Of a stretch of DNA of 64,000 nt, positions 25,963-34,782 are shown piece by piece. The DNA lies in contig JAFQHP010000019.1 in assembly GCA_017397895.1 (NCBI GenBank), positions 1 through 64,000 of the forward strand. Direction: 5' to 3'. The position numbers were made by a program, and so were the translations under genes. Numbering within the stretch: the stretch's first letter is position 1; each line of letters opens with the position of its first letter. The stretch comes from Clostridia bacterium (GTDB taxonomy: Bacteria > Bacillota > Clostridia > Christensenellales > Aristaeellaceae). The notes beneath the pieces were generated by a model. The model saw only the letters and a program-made list of their open reading frames with translations. It had not been told where the DNA came from and searched no databases.

Positions 25963-26490
25963 ATGGAGGATAAACAGCGCAATATCATATTGCTGTATGA
26001 AAAATATTACAGGGAGCTGCTGCAGTACAGCTTTTCTTTGTTTGACTACAAAAAGGAGCATTTGCCGGATGCGGAGGACTGCGTGCAGGACACGTTTGAA
26101 AAAGCGCTGAGGAATATGCGCCGGCTGCAGGAGCATCCCACGCCTCTTTTGTGGCTGAAAAGGATGTGCCGCAACATTACCATGACCCGGCGGCGCAACA
26201 TCCGCAACCGTGCCCGCATTCTGGGCTGGCCGGTGCCGGTGGAGGGGCAGGAAAACCTTCTGGGCGGCCGGGACGGCATTGCAGAATGGATGTGTGCCCT
26301 GGAAAACCGGGACGCCAAGCAGGTGCTGCTCCAGGTGCTGACGGAGAATGAACGGGAAGTGTACCGGGTGTACTATGAAAAAGAGCTGGGCATCCGGGAA
26401 ACAGCGGGCGAGCTGGGGATTACGGAGGGATCCGTGCGGGGATGCTTGCAGCGCATCCGTCAGAAGGCGGAAAAGCTGCGGTTTACATAA
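25963..26490 (+). CDS. ECF-type RNA polymerase sigma factor
   Basis: A 175-residue sigma-70-like protein. Region 2 includes LPDAEDCVQDTFEKALRNMR (about 30-49) and TPLLWLKRMCRNITMTRRR. Region 4 includes LTENEREVYRVYYEKELGIR and the HTH ETAGELGITEGSVRGCLQRI. The start at 25963 follows AAAGGCGGTG. It leads an operon with a single-pass membrane protein (26556) and a secreted protein (27407), the usual arrangement of an ECF sigma, its anti-sigma and an effector or sensor. This system is distinct in sequence from the pair at 183-1980. Confidence 0.9.
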   Translation: MEDKQRNIILLYEKYYRELLQYSFSLFDYKKEHLPDAEDCVQDTFEKALRNMRRLQEHPTPLLWLKRMCRNITMTRRRNIRNRARILGWPVPVEGQENLLGGRDGIAEWMCALENRDAKQVLLQVLTENEREVYRVYYEKELGIRETAGELGITEGSVRGCLQRIRQKAEKLRFT

Positions 26491-26555
26491 AAATTTTTCC
26501 GGAAGGTGTATATTTGTACAGTTGTGAACATATATTATGAAAGGAGATGGACAAG

Positions 26556-27410
26556 ATGGGCGAAGACCGTGTGGAAAGCATCCGTCGCAGCGTGGAAAGC
26601 GGCACTCTCTCCAAAGAAGATGCGGCGCAGCAATTGCAGGCGATCATCGACCGGGAATTGTCCGGTCCGCTGGCAAAGGATGCGGACATGGCGCTGGTGA
26701 CACGGTGCCAGAATCTCCTTTGGGAATGGAAAACGGATGGCCTCCCCTATGAAAACAGGGAGGCGGAAAGCTGCCGGCAGCTGGACAGAAAAATGCGCAG
26801 CAGGCAGGCAAAAAGGAAATACACCCTGCGTATCGTGCTGGCCGGGCTGATGGTGGCCCTGCTGGCGGTGATGAACATGACCAGTATCACCCGCCTGGAA
26901 TGGGGGCACACCCCGGACGGCGAGCAGGTGGTGGTAACCGGCCGGGAGCAATATTTGACCCTGGGCGGCCGGGGTGTGGCGGACGATGATGACGGAATGT
27001 GCATTGAAAACCATTCCACCACATCCCTGGAGGACGCCATTGCCTTCATGGGGTTTGATCCCGGCTTTCCGGAAGAAATGCCGGGGGGCTACCGCCTTCG
27101 CTGGTATGATATGAGCCAGATGCCTGAATGGTGGAGCTGCAGCGGGGTGTATACCAAGGATAACCTGTATCTGAACGCCACCGTTTTTCATGTGCTGAAC
27201 TGGAACGATTTCCGCATGACCTATGAGCAAAATGAGCCGGGCGAGTTCGTCGATATCGACGGCATCCGGGTGTACATGGCGTGCAACTGTGACCAAAGAT
27301 TGCTCATGTTTTCCCGGGGGGATTATCTGTACACTGTCACCGGGTTGTTTTCCCAGACGGATGACGCAGCCATTGTCCGCTCTTTAACGAAAGGAGCAGA
27401 AAACCTATGA
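26556..27410 (+). CDS. single-pass membrane protein, probable anti-sigma factor
   Basis: A 284-residue protein. It has a cytoplasmic helical part (1-85), one hydrophobic segment (RIVLAGLMVALLAVMNMTSI, about 90-110) and an outside domain of about 170 residues. A repeated-looking SVESGTLSKEDAAQQLQAII near the N-terminus resembles SHOCT-like or short coiled motifs. The start at 26556 gives a 9-base spacing from AAGGAG; an ATG at 26547 would sit directly on the ribosome site. Position right after the ECF gene and the topology suggest it restrains that sigma. The outside part (about 195-280) resembles the DUF4367-type folds of such proteins, but this is weak. Confidence 0.6.
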   Translation: MGEDRVESIRRSVESGTLSKEDAAQQLQAIIDRELSGPLAKDADMALVTRCQNLLWEWKTDGLPYENREAESCRQLDRKMRSRQAKRKYTLRIVLAGLMVALLAVMNMTSITRLEWGHTPDGEQVVVTGREQYLTLGGRGVADDDDGMCIENHSTTSLEDAIAFMGFDPGFPEEMPGGYRLRWYDMSQMPEWWSCSGVYTKDNLYLNATVFHVLNWNDFRMTYEQNEPGEFVDIDGIRVYMACNCDQRLLMFSRGDYLYTVTGLFSQTDDAAIVRSLTKGAENL

Positions 27411-27787
27411 AGAAAAGACTGTTTGCCCTGATGCTGGCGATGATGCTGGTGTTTACTGCCACTGCCCTGGCGGCGACCCGTGCGGATGAGGTGTTTGCCA
27501 GCGCCTCTGCCAGCCTGTCCTCGGGAAAATCCGCCACCTTCCGTGCCCAGACCCAGACCTACACCAACACCATTTCCGTGGTGAGCGTGAGCCTGTATGT
27601 GAAAACCGGCAATACCTGGACCTATGCCCGCAGCCTGCCGGCCCCCAGCACCTCTTCCTCCGGTATCAATTTCAGTGCCAGCAAGGATTACTCCGCCTAC
27701 ATCGGCAGCGGCACCTACCGCATCAATGCCACCTTCAATGCGGACGGGTATACCATTGCCCGCAGCTCCGGCGAAGTGACGTTCTGA
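27407..27787 (+). CDS. small secreted protein of unknown function
   Basis: A 126-residue protein with a clear signal peptide (MKKRLFALMLAMMLVF... cleaved after ALA at about 22). The mature part is rich in Ser, Thr, Ala and Tyr and predicted to be all-beta. It overlaps the upstream membrane protein by ATGA. A WTYARSLPAPS stretch resembles small secreted Clostridia proteins in which an extracellular beta-sandwich follows a signal peptide, but I do not recognise a named family. It may be the output or a sensing partner of the ECF operon. Confidence 0.65.
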   Translation: MKKRLFALMLAMMLVFTATALAATRADEVFASASASLSSGKSATFRAQTQTYTNTISVVSVSLYVKTGNTWTYARSLPAPSTSSSGINFSASKDYSAYIGSGTYRINATFNADGYTIARSSGEVTF

Positions 27788-27798
27788 CAAAACAAAAA

Positions 27799-27826
27799 AA
27801 GCGCCTGAAAAGGCGCTTATTTTTTT
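27799..27826. terminator. bidirectional intrinsic terminator
   Basis: AAGCGCCT-GAAA-AGGCGCTT with A-tract before and TATTTTTTT after. It serves the plus-strand operon ending at 27787 and the minus-strand recD2 ending at 27830. Confidence 0.92.
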
Positions 27827-27829
27827 ACT

Positions 27830-30016
27830 TTATTCTCCGGCCTGCAGGCGCTGGCACAAGGTGGTGTAGCGGCGCAGGATTTGCCGGTTTTGTACCATGG
27901 CGGCAATGGATTCTTCCCGGCCCACCAGCACCACCAGCTTTTTGGCCCGGGTGAGGGCGGTGTAAAAAAGGTTGCGGGTAAGCAGCCTTGGGGGGCCGGG
28001 CAGCACCGGCATCACCACGCAGGGGAATTCGCTGCCCTGGCTTTTGTGGACGGACAGGCAGTAGGCCAGCTCCATTTCCTCCAGCTGCTGGTAATCGTAT
28101 TCCACGGTGCGCTCGTCGTCAAAGCGGACGGTGACGATGCGGTCCTGGGCGTCCACTTTGGTGATGAAGCCCACGTCGCCGTTGAACACGCCCACGCCTT
28201 CTTCGCCGTTATCCATGGTCCAGGGCAATTGGTAATTGTTTTTGATGTGCATCACCTTGTCCCCCTGGCGGAAGATGGTGTCGCCGTAGGTGATTTCCTT
28301 TTTGAAGGGGGCGGGAGGGTTCAGGGCGGCCTGCAGCAGCTGGTTCAATTGATTCACCCCGGCGCCGGCCTTTTTGGCGGGGGAGAGCACCTGGATATCC
28401 CGCAGCCGGTCCTGGGATTTGAGGAAGGCGGGCAGGCGGGTCTGGCACAGGGACACGATGGTGTCGCAGGCCTGATCGGCGGTTAATTTGCGTTCGAAGA
28501 AAAAGTCGCTGTTTTTCTGATTCAGTACCGGGGCTTCGCCGTGGTTGATGCGGTGGGCGTTGAGGACGATGAGGCTTTCCTGGGCTTGGCGGAAAATATC
28601 CGTCAGCCGCACGGTGGGCACGGTTTCGCTTTTGAGAATATCCCCCAGCACATTGCCGGCACCCACGGAGGGAAGCTGGTCCGCATCCCCCACGAGAATC
28701 AGCCGGGCGCCGGAGGGGAGGGCCCGCAGCAGGCTGCGCATGAGGAACACGTCCACCATGCTCATTTCGTCCACAATCACGCAATCGCAGTCCAGCGGGT
28801 TTTCCTCATTGCGCTGGAACAGCCCTTCGTCCCCGGAAAATTCCAGCAGGCGGTGCAGGGTTTTGGCTTCGTGGCCGGTGGCCTCGCTCATGCGCTTGGC
28901 GGCCCGGCCGGTGGGGGCGGCCAGCAGCACCCTTCCCTTCATCAGGGCAAGGATGCAGTTGATGATGGTGGTTTTGCCGGTGCCGGGGCCGCCGGTGATG
29001 ACCATCAGGCCCCTTTCCAGGGCCTGGGAGACGGCCAGGCGCTGGTTTTCGCTGAATTCGATCTGATGCTCTTTTTCAAACTGCCGGATGCGTTTTTCTG
29101 TGGCGGCGTCCTTTTTTTCATTGCGGCGGGACAGGAGCAATTGCAGGTAATGGGCGGTTTCCTTTTCGGCGTAATAATAGGCGGAGAGCATCATAGCCTC
29201 CATGCCGTCGATGTCAAAGGCAATGATCTCCCGGTTGAAAAGCAGGGTGTCCAAAGGATGGGCAAGCAGCCCCGGGGTGACCCGGAGGGCATTGGCGGCG
29301 TGGGAAAGCAGCATTTCCTTGGGAAGGAAGGTGTGACCCTCTCCGGTGGCCGCTTCCATCAGCACATATTTGATGCCGGACTGCAGGCGGTATTCACTGT
29401 CCCTGGCAATGCCAAGGGAGAGGGCGATGCGGTCCGCCGTGAGGAAGCCCACGCCCTCGATGTCGTCAATGAGGCGGTAGGGGTTTTCCCGGATCTTCTG
29501 CTGGGCCTGGGTGCCGTATCGCTTGCTGATTTTCATGGCAAGGGAGGGCGGCACGCCGTAGGACTGGAGGAACACCATGGCTTCCCGGGCGGCGTACTGC
29601 TCCAGGAAGGCCTGGCCCAGCTGGGCGGCCCGTTTTTTGCCGATGCCGGTGACCTCGGTGAGCCTTTCCGGCGTTTCGCTGATGATATCCAGCGTGCGCT
29701 TGCCAAACTGCTGCACAATCAGCCGGGCGGTGGCCGGCCCCAGCCCCCGGATGAGCCCGGAGCCCAGGTAGCGCTCGATGCCAAGCAATGTGGAGGGCTT
29801 GCATATTTCGCAGCCTTCCACCTTCCATTGCTTGCCATATTGGGGATGCTCCACATAATGGCCGGTCAAAATCACCTGTTCGCCGGCGGCCAGGGCAGGC
29901 AAAATGCCCACAGCAGTAATGCTGCTGCGGCCTGTGCGTACCTCAACCACGGAATAGCCGTTTTCTTCGTTGCGGAAGACTGTTTCTTCCACAATGGCTT
30001 CCAATTGTTCCGGCAT
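27830..30016 (-). CDS. recD2: ATP-dependent DNA helicase RecD2
   Basis: A 728-residue SF1B helicase of the RecD2 type, acting in DNA repair independently of RecBC. An N-terminal OB-like region (1-90) and tandem HhH motifs (TEVTGIGKKRAAQLG; DDIEGVGFLTADRIA) precede the Walker A ITGGPGTGKTTIIN (about 341). Walker B CVIVDEMSMVD, GDADQLPSVGAGNVL and the C-terminal VHKSQGSEFPCVVMP follow. Length matches Firmicutes RecD2. The start follows AAAGGACGCTCCT. It is divergent from dnaE with about 190 bases between. Confidence 0.95.
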   Translation of the reverse strand: MPEQLEAIVEETVFRNEENGYSVVEVRTGRSSITAVGILPALAAGEQVILTGHYVEHPQYGKQWKVEGCEICKPSTLLGIERYLGSGLIRGLGPATARLIVQQFGKRTLDIISETPERLTEVTGIGKKRAAQLGQAFLEQYAAREAMVFLQSYGVPPSLAMKISKRYGTQAQQKIRENPYRLIDDIEGVGFLTADRIALSLGIARDSEYRLQSGIKYVLMEAATGEGHTFLPKEMLLSHAANALRVTPGLLAHPLDTLLFNREIIAFDIDGMEAMMLSAYYYAEKETAHYLQLLLSRRNEKKDAATEKRIRQFEKEHQIEFSENQRLAVSQALERGLMVITGGPGTGKTTIINCILALMKGRVLLAAPTGRAAKRMSEATGHEAKTLHRLLEFSGDEGLFQRNEENPLDCDCVIVDEMSMVDVFLMRSLLRALPSGARLILVGDADQLPSVGAGNVLGDILKSETVPTVRLTDIFRQAQESLIVLNAHRINHGEAPVLNQKNSDFFFERKLTADQACDTIVSLCQTRLPAFLKSQDRLRDIQVLSPAKKAGAGVNQLNQLLQAALNPPAPFKKEITYGDTIFRQGDKVMHIKNNYQLPWTMDNGEEGVGVFNGDVGFITKVDAQDRIVTVRFDDERTVEYDYQQLEEMELAYCLSVHKSQGSEFPCVVMPVLPGPPRLLTRNLFYTALTRAKKLVVLVGREESIAAMVQNRQILRRYTTLCQRLQAGE

Positions 30017-30138
30017 AGGAGCGTCCTTTCTTTCAAAAAGTGATCGATGCTATTATACCTGAAAACGGAGGGCTTGAAAAGGGCGGGACGGAAATTTCAA
30101 AATGATCTTCCTGTCCCGCATTTTTCTTGTACTGGCTG

Positions 30139-30167
30139 TTTTCATTTGGGGGAAACTGCGGTATAAT
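30139..30167 (+). promoter_or_regulatory. possible sigma-A promoter of the dnaE operon
   Basis: Perfect TATAAT at 30162-30167 with a poor -35 (TTTTCA at 30139-30144, 17-base spacer). The TTG start codon lies 37 bases downstream. Confidence 0.4.
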
Positions 30168-30203
30168 TATGATAGGAAAACTATGGACTGGGAGGGAAGG
30201 GCG

Positions 30204-33200
30204 TTGAGCTTTGCACATTTGCATTTGCACACGGAATACAGCCTGCTGGACGGCGCCTGCCGCATCCGGCATCTGGTAAAGCGGCTGAAGGAATTGCAGA
30301 TGACCGCCTGCGCCATTACCGACCATGGGGTGCTCTACGGCGCCATTGATTTTTACACCGCCTGTAAGGAAGCGGGCATCCATCCGGTGATCGGGTGCGA
30401 GGTGTATATTTGCCCCGATATGGGGGACAAGCGCACCCTGTCCAAGGAATACAGCCACCTGATCCTGCTTTGCGAAAACCAGCAGGGCTATCAGAACCTG
30501 ATGAAATTGGTCAGCGCCGGGTTCACCGACGGATTTTACTATAAGCCCAGGATTGACTATGCAATGCTTGAAAAGCACCACGAGGGCCTGATTGCCATGA
30601 GCGCCTGCCTCAGCGGGGACTTGCCCAAGCTTTTGTTGGATGAGCGGTATCAGGAGGCAGAAGCATATGTGCGCAACATGGTGCGCATCATGGGGGAAAA
30701 CAATTTCTTCATCGAAATCATGGACCATGGCATCCTGGAGGAAAAAACGGTGCTGCCCCGGCTTGCGGAAATGAGCCGCAAAACCGGGGTGCCCCTGGTG
30801 GCCACCAACGACTGCCATTACCTGATGAAAACCGACGCCGACGCCCAGGAAGTGCTCATGTGCATCCAGACCGGCAAAACCCTGGACGAAGAAAACCGTA
30901 TGCGCATGACCACCCGGGAGCTGTATGTAAAAAGCGAAGAAGAAATGTTCTCCCTGTTCCCGGATTATCCTGACGCCGTGCGCCGCACCCAGGAAATTGC
31001 CGACCGGTGCCATGTGGAATTTGATTTTTCCAAGGTGCATCTGCCCCGGTATCAGGTGCCCCAGGGGGAAACCAGCCAGAGTATGCTTCGGAAACTGTGC
31101 CTGGAGGGGCTTCATGAGCGCTACCCGGAAAACGACGGGGAGGCCATGGAGCGGCTGGAATACGAGCTTTCTGTCATCGAAAAGATGGGGTATGTGGATT
31201 ACTTCCTCATCGTGTGGGATTTTATCAAATATGCCAAGGATCACGGCATTATGGTGGGGCCTGGGCGCGGCAGCGGTGCAGGCAGCATTGTGGCCTATTG
31301 CCTGAACATCACCATGCTGGACCCCTTGAAATACAACCTGCTCTTTGAACGCTTCCTGAACCCGGAGCGGGTATCCATGCCCGATATCGACGTGGACTTT
31401 TGCTACGAACGCCGGCAGGAAGTGATTGACTATGTGGCAAGGAAGTACGGCTCCGATCACGTGTGCCAGATCATCACCTTCGGCACCATGGCGGCCCGGG
31501 GCGTGCTGAGGGATGTAGGCAGGGTATTGGGCTTTCCTTATGCCCAGGTGGACCAGGTGGTGCGGGAAGTGCCCATGGCCCTGGACATGACGCTGGAAAA
31601 GGCGCTGCAGCAGAGCAAGGGCCTTTCCGAAATGTACGAAAACGACCCGGATGTGAAGCGGCTGATCGATACCGCCATGACGCTGGAGGGTATGCCCCGG
31701 CACGCCTCCACCCACGCCGCCGGCGTGCTCATCACCCGGGAGCCTGCCACCACCTATGTGCCCCTGCAGTGCAATGACAATGTGATCACCACCCAGTACC
31801 CCATGGGGGTGATTGAAAAGCTGGGGCTGCTTAAAATGGACTTTCTGGGGCTGCGCACCCTGACGGTGATCCGGGATACGGTGGATCAATTGAAGGCCCG
31901 GGGTATTGACATTGACCCGGAAAAAATCCCCCTGGACGACGAAAAGGTGTTTGATATGATCTGCGCCGGGGATACCGATGGCGTGTTCCAGCTGGAAAGC
32001 GGCGGCATGCGGAATTTCCTTTCCGCCATGCGGCCCCGGAATTTTGAAGATATCATTGCCGGCATTTCCCTGTACCGGCCGGGGCCTATGGATTCCATTC
32101 CCCGCTACATCCGGGGCAAACAGCGGCCGGATACGGTGAAATACCTGTCCCCCCTGCTGGCCCCCATTCTGGACGTAACCTACGGCTGCATGGTGTACCA
32201 GGAGCAGGTGATGCAGATCGTGCGGGACCTGGCCGGCTATTCCTATGGCAGAAGCGACCTGGTTCGCCGGGCCATGGCGAAAAAGAAAAAGGACGTGATG
32301 ACCAAGGAGCGGGCGCTGTTCGTCCACGGCTCCGAAAAGGAAGGTATTCCCGGAGCGGTGTCCAGGGGCGTGCCGGCGGAGGTGGCGGAGCAGATTTTTG
32401 ACGAAATGAGCGCCTTTGCGTCCTATGCCTTCAACAAGCCCCACGCCGCCTGCTATGCGGTGGTGGCCTTGCGCACGGCCTACCTCAAATGCCACTACCC
32501 GGCGGAATTCATGGCGGCGCTGATGAACTCCGTTTCCGGCAACAGCGGCAAGATTGCCGCCTACATTTACTACTGCCGCCAGAAGGGCATTCCCATCCTG
32601 CCCCCGGATATCAACCGCTCCATGGGGAAATTCACCGTGGCGGAAAAGAACAAAAAAGCCGGCATCCTCTTTGGCATGGGCGGCATCAAGAACGTGGGGG
32701 AAAAGGCCATTGAAAGCATCATCCGCGAGCGGGAGAGAAGCGGGCCTTTTGCCGATATTTTCGATTTCTGCCGCCGGATGACCGGGGAAGACGTGAACAA
32801 GCGGGCTGTGGAAAGCCTGATCCGGGCCGGCTGTTTTGACCATCTGGGGGCAAAACGGGTGCAGTGCATGGCGGTGTTTGAAAGCGCCATGGACGCCCAG
32901 ATGAACCAGCGCAAGCAGAACGTGACGGGCCAGGTATCCTTCTTTGACCTGGGCCAGCAGGGGGAATCCATGCGTACGGAGGAAACCTATCCGCCCCTGA
33001 ACGAGTATCCCCTGAAGGAAATGCTTTTGCAGGAAAAGGAAGTGACGGGCATTTACTGCTCCGCCCATCCTTTGGACGAATATGCCGAGGCGCTGAAAAA
33101 CCTCACCTTCAATACCACCGCCCTGATGGACATCATGGAGGGCCCCGGCGGCGGCATCGGCGAGGACGGAAAAAAGGTGGTCATGGGGGGCATGGTGGTG

Positions 33201-33686
33201 GAAAGCCATGCCAAGGCCACGAAAAAGGGCGCCATGATGGGCTTTATGACGCTGGAGGACCATGCGGGCCAGATTGAGTGCCTTCTCTTCCCCAAGGTGT
33301 ACGACCGCTTTGGCCGCCAGGTGAACGCCGATGAAGCGGTGCTGGTGACGGGGCGGCTGTCCATCCGGGAGGATGAGGATCCAAAGCTCATCGTGGACAC
33401 GGTGGAGCCTTTGGTGGCCGTGAAGGAAAAGGACATCCGCACCGATGCCCAGCGGGCGAAAGACGCTTCCGTCCGGCTGTTTCTGAGAATGAAACGCAGC
33501 CAGATGGGGCCCATTCAGGCCCTGCTTTCCGATATACAGGGAACGATCCCTGTGTACATCAATCTGCCGGAAGAAAACATCACGCTGCTTTGCCCCCGGG
33601 AAATGTGGGTGCGGGACAGCGATGAAGCAATGGAAACCCTGGCGGCATTTTTGCCGGAGCAAGACATGAAAGTGGTGACAAAATGA
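30204..33686 (+). CDS. dnaE: DNA polymerase III alpha subunit
   Basis: A 1160-residue replicative polymerase of the DnaE family. The N-terminal PHP domain starts at once (SFAHLHLHTEYSLLDGACR). The catalytic Asp triad is in MPDIDVDFCYERR (about 391-403) and KMDFLGLRTLTVI. The HhH and OB domain regions follow (about 980-1060 VTGRLSIREDEDPKLIVDTV). The preferred start is TTG 30204, because GGGAGGG lies 7 bases upstream and the protein then begins exactly as homologues do; an in-frame ATG at 30183 precedes the ribosome site. It is the first of a run of genes joined by ATGA overlaps. Confidence 0.96.
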   Translation: MSFAHLHLHTEYSLLDGACRIRHLVKRLKELQMTACAITDHGVLYGAIDFYTACKEAGIHPVIGCEVYICPDMGDKRTLSKEYSHLILLCENQQGYQNLMKLVSAGFTDGFYYKPRIDYAMLEKHHEGLIAMSACLSGDLPKLLLDERYQEAEAYVRNMVRIMGENNFFIEIMDHGILEEKTVLPRLAEMSRKTGVPLVATNDCHYLMKTDADAQEVLMCIQTGKTLDEENRMRMTTRELYVKSEEEMFSLFPDYPDAVRRTQEIADRCHVEFDFSKVHLPRYQVPQGETSQSMLRKLCLEGLHERYPENDGEAMERLEYELSVIEKMGYVDYFLIVWDFIKYAKDHGIMVGPGRGSGAGSIVAYCLNITMLDPLKYNLLFERFLNPERVSMPDIDVDFCYERRQEVIDYVARKYGSDHVCQIITFGTMAARGVLRDVGRVLGFPYAQVDQVVREVPMALDMTLEKALQQSKGLSEMYENDPDVKRLIDTAMTLEGMPRHASTHAAGVLITREPATTYVPLQCNDNVITTQYPMGVIEKLGLLKMDFLGLRTLTVIRDTVDQLKARGIDIDPEKIPLDDEKVFDMICAGDTDGVFQLESGGMRNFLSAMRPRNFEDIIAGISLYRPGPMDSIPRYIRGKQRPDTVKYLSPLLAPILDVTYGCMVYQEQVMQIVRDLAGYSYGRSDLVRRAMAKKKKDVMTKERALFVHGSEKEGIPGAVSRGVPAEVAEQIFDEMSAFASYAFNKPHAACYAVVALRTAYLKCHYPAEFMAALMNSVSGNSGKIAAYIYYCRQKGIPILPPDINRSMGKFTVAEKNKKAGILFGMGGIKNVGEKAIESIIRERERSGPFADIFDFCRRMTGEDVNKRAVESLIRAGCFDHLGAKRVQCMAVFESAMDAQMNQRKQNVTGQVSFFDLGQQGESMRTEETYPPLNEYPLKEMLLQEKEVTGIYCSAHPLDEYAEALKNLTFNTTALMDIMEGPGGGIGEDGKKVVMGGMVVESHAKATKKGAMMGFMTLEDHAGQIECLLFPKVYDRFGRQVNADEAVLVTGRLSIREDEDPKLIVDTVEPLVAVKEKDIRTDAQRAKDASVRLFLRMKRSQMGPIQALLSDIQGTIPVYINLPEENITLLCPREMWVRDSDEAMETLAAFLPEQDMKVVTK

Positions 33687-34060
33687 AGATATTGGAAATG
33701 ACCGTACCTGCCCGGGATGATTTTTCCCTGCTGCTGCGCATGGCCATGGCAGGGGTGGGCGCGCTGTATGACGTGCCGGTGGACGTGATGGAGGATCTGC
33801 GCTCCGCCGTGGACGAAAGCTGCGATCTGCTTTTGCATCAGGATTACGCGGCCAACTGCCTGAAGCTTCTGTGTGAACGGAAGGAAGACAGCCTGCATGT
33901 GGAAATTTCCGCTGCCCGGGGAGAATGCCAGCGGGCCGAATACCCGGCCGATGCGGAAATGGCCAGGCTGATCATCGGCACCCTGGTGCGGGAAGTGGAC
34001 CTGGAACAGGACGAAAACGGCGTGCATACCGTTCGGATGATCCTGCCCGGCAGAACATGA
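33683..34060 (+). CDS. GHKL ATPase-like protein, candidate anti-sigma factor (RsbW/SpoIIAB-like)
   Basis: A 125-residue protein aligned in outline with RsbW/SpoIIAB anti-sigma kinases: MEDLRSAVDESCDLLLHQ resembles the N-box helix (usually DIxxAVxEACxNAVxH). The invariant Asn is replaced, and no DxGxG (G1) box is visible, so ATP binding and kinase activity look lost or altered. It overlaps dnaE and the sigma gene by 4 bases each. Gene order anti-sigma then sigma is that of spoIIAB-sigF and rsbW-sigB, but an anti-anti-sigma (SpoIIAA/RsbV) is missing. Function as an anti-sigma is inferred from context. Confidence 0.6.
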   Translation: MKILEMTVPARDDFSLLLRMAMAGVGALYDVPVDVMEDLRSAVDESCDLLLHQDYAANCLKLLCERKEDSLHVEISAARGECQRAEYPADAEMARLIIGTLVREVDLEQDENGVHTVRMILPGRT

Positions 34061-34782
34061 ACGCCCTTGAGATGCATGAAAGCGTGCTGCGCTATCATGC
34101 GGAAAAGACCGATGCCCGCCTGGAAGAAGCGCTGCTGAAGTGCCGGCCCCTTCTTGCCGCCATGGCGCGAAGGCTGATGAACCGGGGCATCGAATATGAA
34201 GATCTGTACCAGACTGCCTGCCTTGCCTGTGTCCAGGCCATCCGGGGGTTTGACCCGGAAAGGGGACTGAAATTTTCCACCTACCTTACCCCCACCGTCA
34301 TGGGCACCTTGCAAAACTATATCCGGGATAAGCAGGGCCTTGTGCACACGCCCCGCTCCATCCGTCAGGACAGCATTCTGGTATCCAAAGAACGGGCCCG
34401 TTTTGTGCAAACCCATCATCAGGAACCCACGCCCAGGGAACTGGCGGAAATTCTGGGGTGGGATCTGTACCGGGTGCTGCAGGCGCTGCAGGCCCATTCC
34501 GAAACCATCTCCATAGACCGGCAGGACGAAGACGGCCTGTCCCTTGGGGAAAAACTGCCCCACACCGAAGAAGGCTTTGCCCGGTTTGAAATGCGGGCGG
34601 ATATGAAAGCCGCTCTGGCCAGGCTGACGGAAAACGAACGGAAGCTGATCCAGCTGCGGTTTGTGCGGCAGTACTCCCAGCGGCAAACCGCCGAAGAAAT
34701 GGGCACATCACAAATGCAAATCTCCCGGATGGAAAGACGCATTCTGCTTTTCCTGAAAAAGGAGATGGAAGGAGACACATGA
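34057..34782 (+). CDS. SigB/SigF/SigG-subfamily RNA polymerase sigma factor
   Basis: A 241-residue sigma factor with regions 2, 3 and 4. Region 2 contains MNRGIEYEDLYQTACLACVQ and FDPERGLKFSTYLTPTVMGT, close to the sigma-F/G/B pattern. Region 3 is YIRDKQGLVHTPRSIRQDS and TPRELAEILGWD. Region 4 is LTENERKLIQLRFVRQYSQR with the HTH AEEMGTSQMQISRMERR. It could be a divergent sigma-F, sigma-G or general stress sigma-B; the preceding GHKL-like gene favours sigma-F/B. Overlaps with both neighbours (ATGA) make it part of the dnaE operon, an unexpected location for any of these. Confidence 0.82.
   Translation: MNALEMHESVLRYHAEKTDARLEEALLKCRPLLAAMARRLMNRGIEYEDLYQTACLACVQAIRGFDPERGLKFSTYLTPTVMGTLQNYIRDKQGLVHTPRSIRQDSILVSKERARFVQTHHQEPTPRELAEILGWDLYRVLQALQAHSETISIDRQDEDGLSLGEKLPHTEEGFARFEMRADMKAALARLTENERKLIQLRFVRQYSQRQTAEEMGTSQMQISRMERRILLFLKKEMEGDT

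Noticed and set aside
30033..33662. A very long open frame antisense to dnaE (over 1200 codons)
   Set aside because: It mirrors dnaE codon bias, encodes a His/Gly-rich protein without domains and lacks a ribosome site. Similar long antisense frames face PFOR (56060-59317), leuS, pepF and the SPFH operon, all products of GC-rich third positions.
33683..34060. Naming the 125-residue gene spoIIAB
   Set aside because: Key ATP-binding residues are missing and no spoIIAA is present, so only an anti-sigma candidate is claimed.
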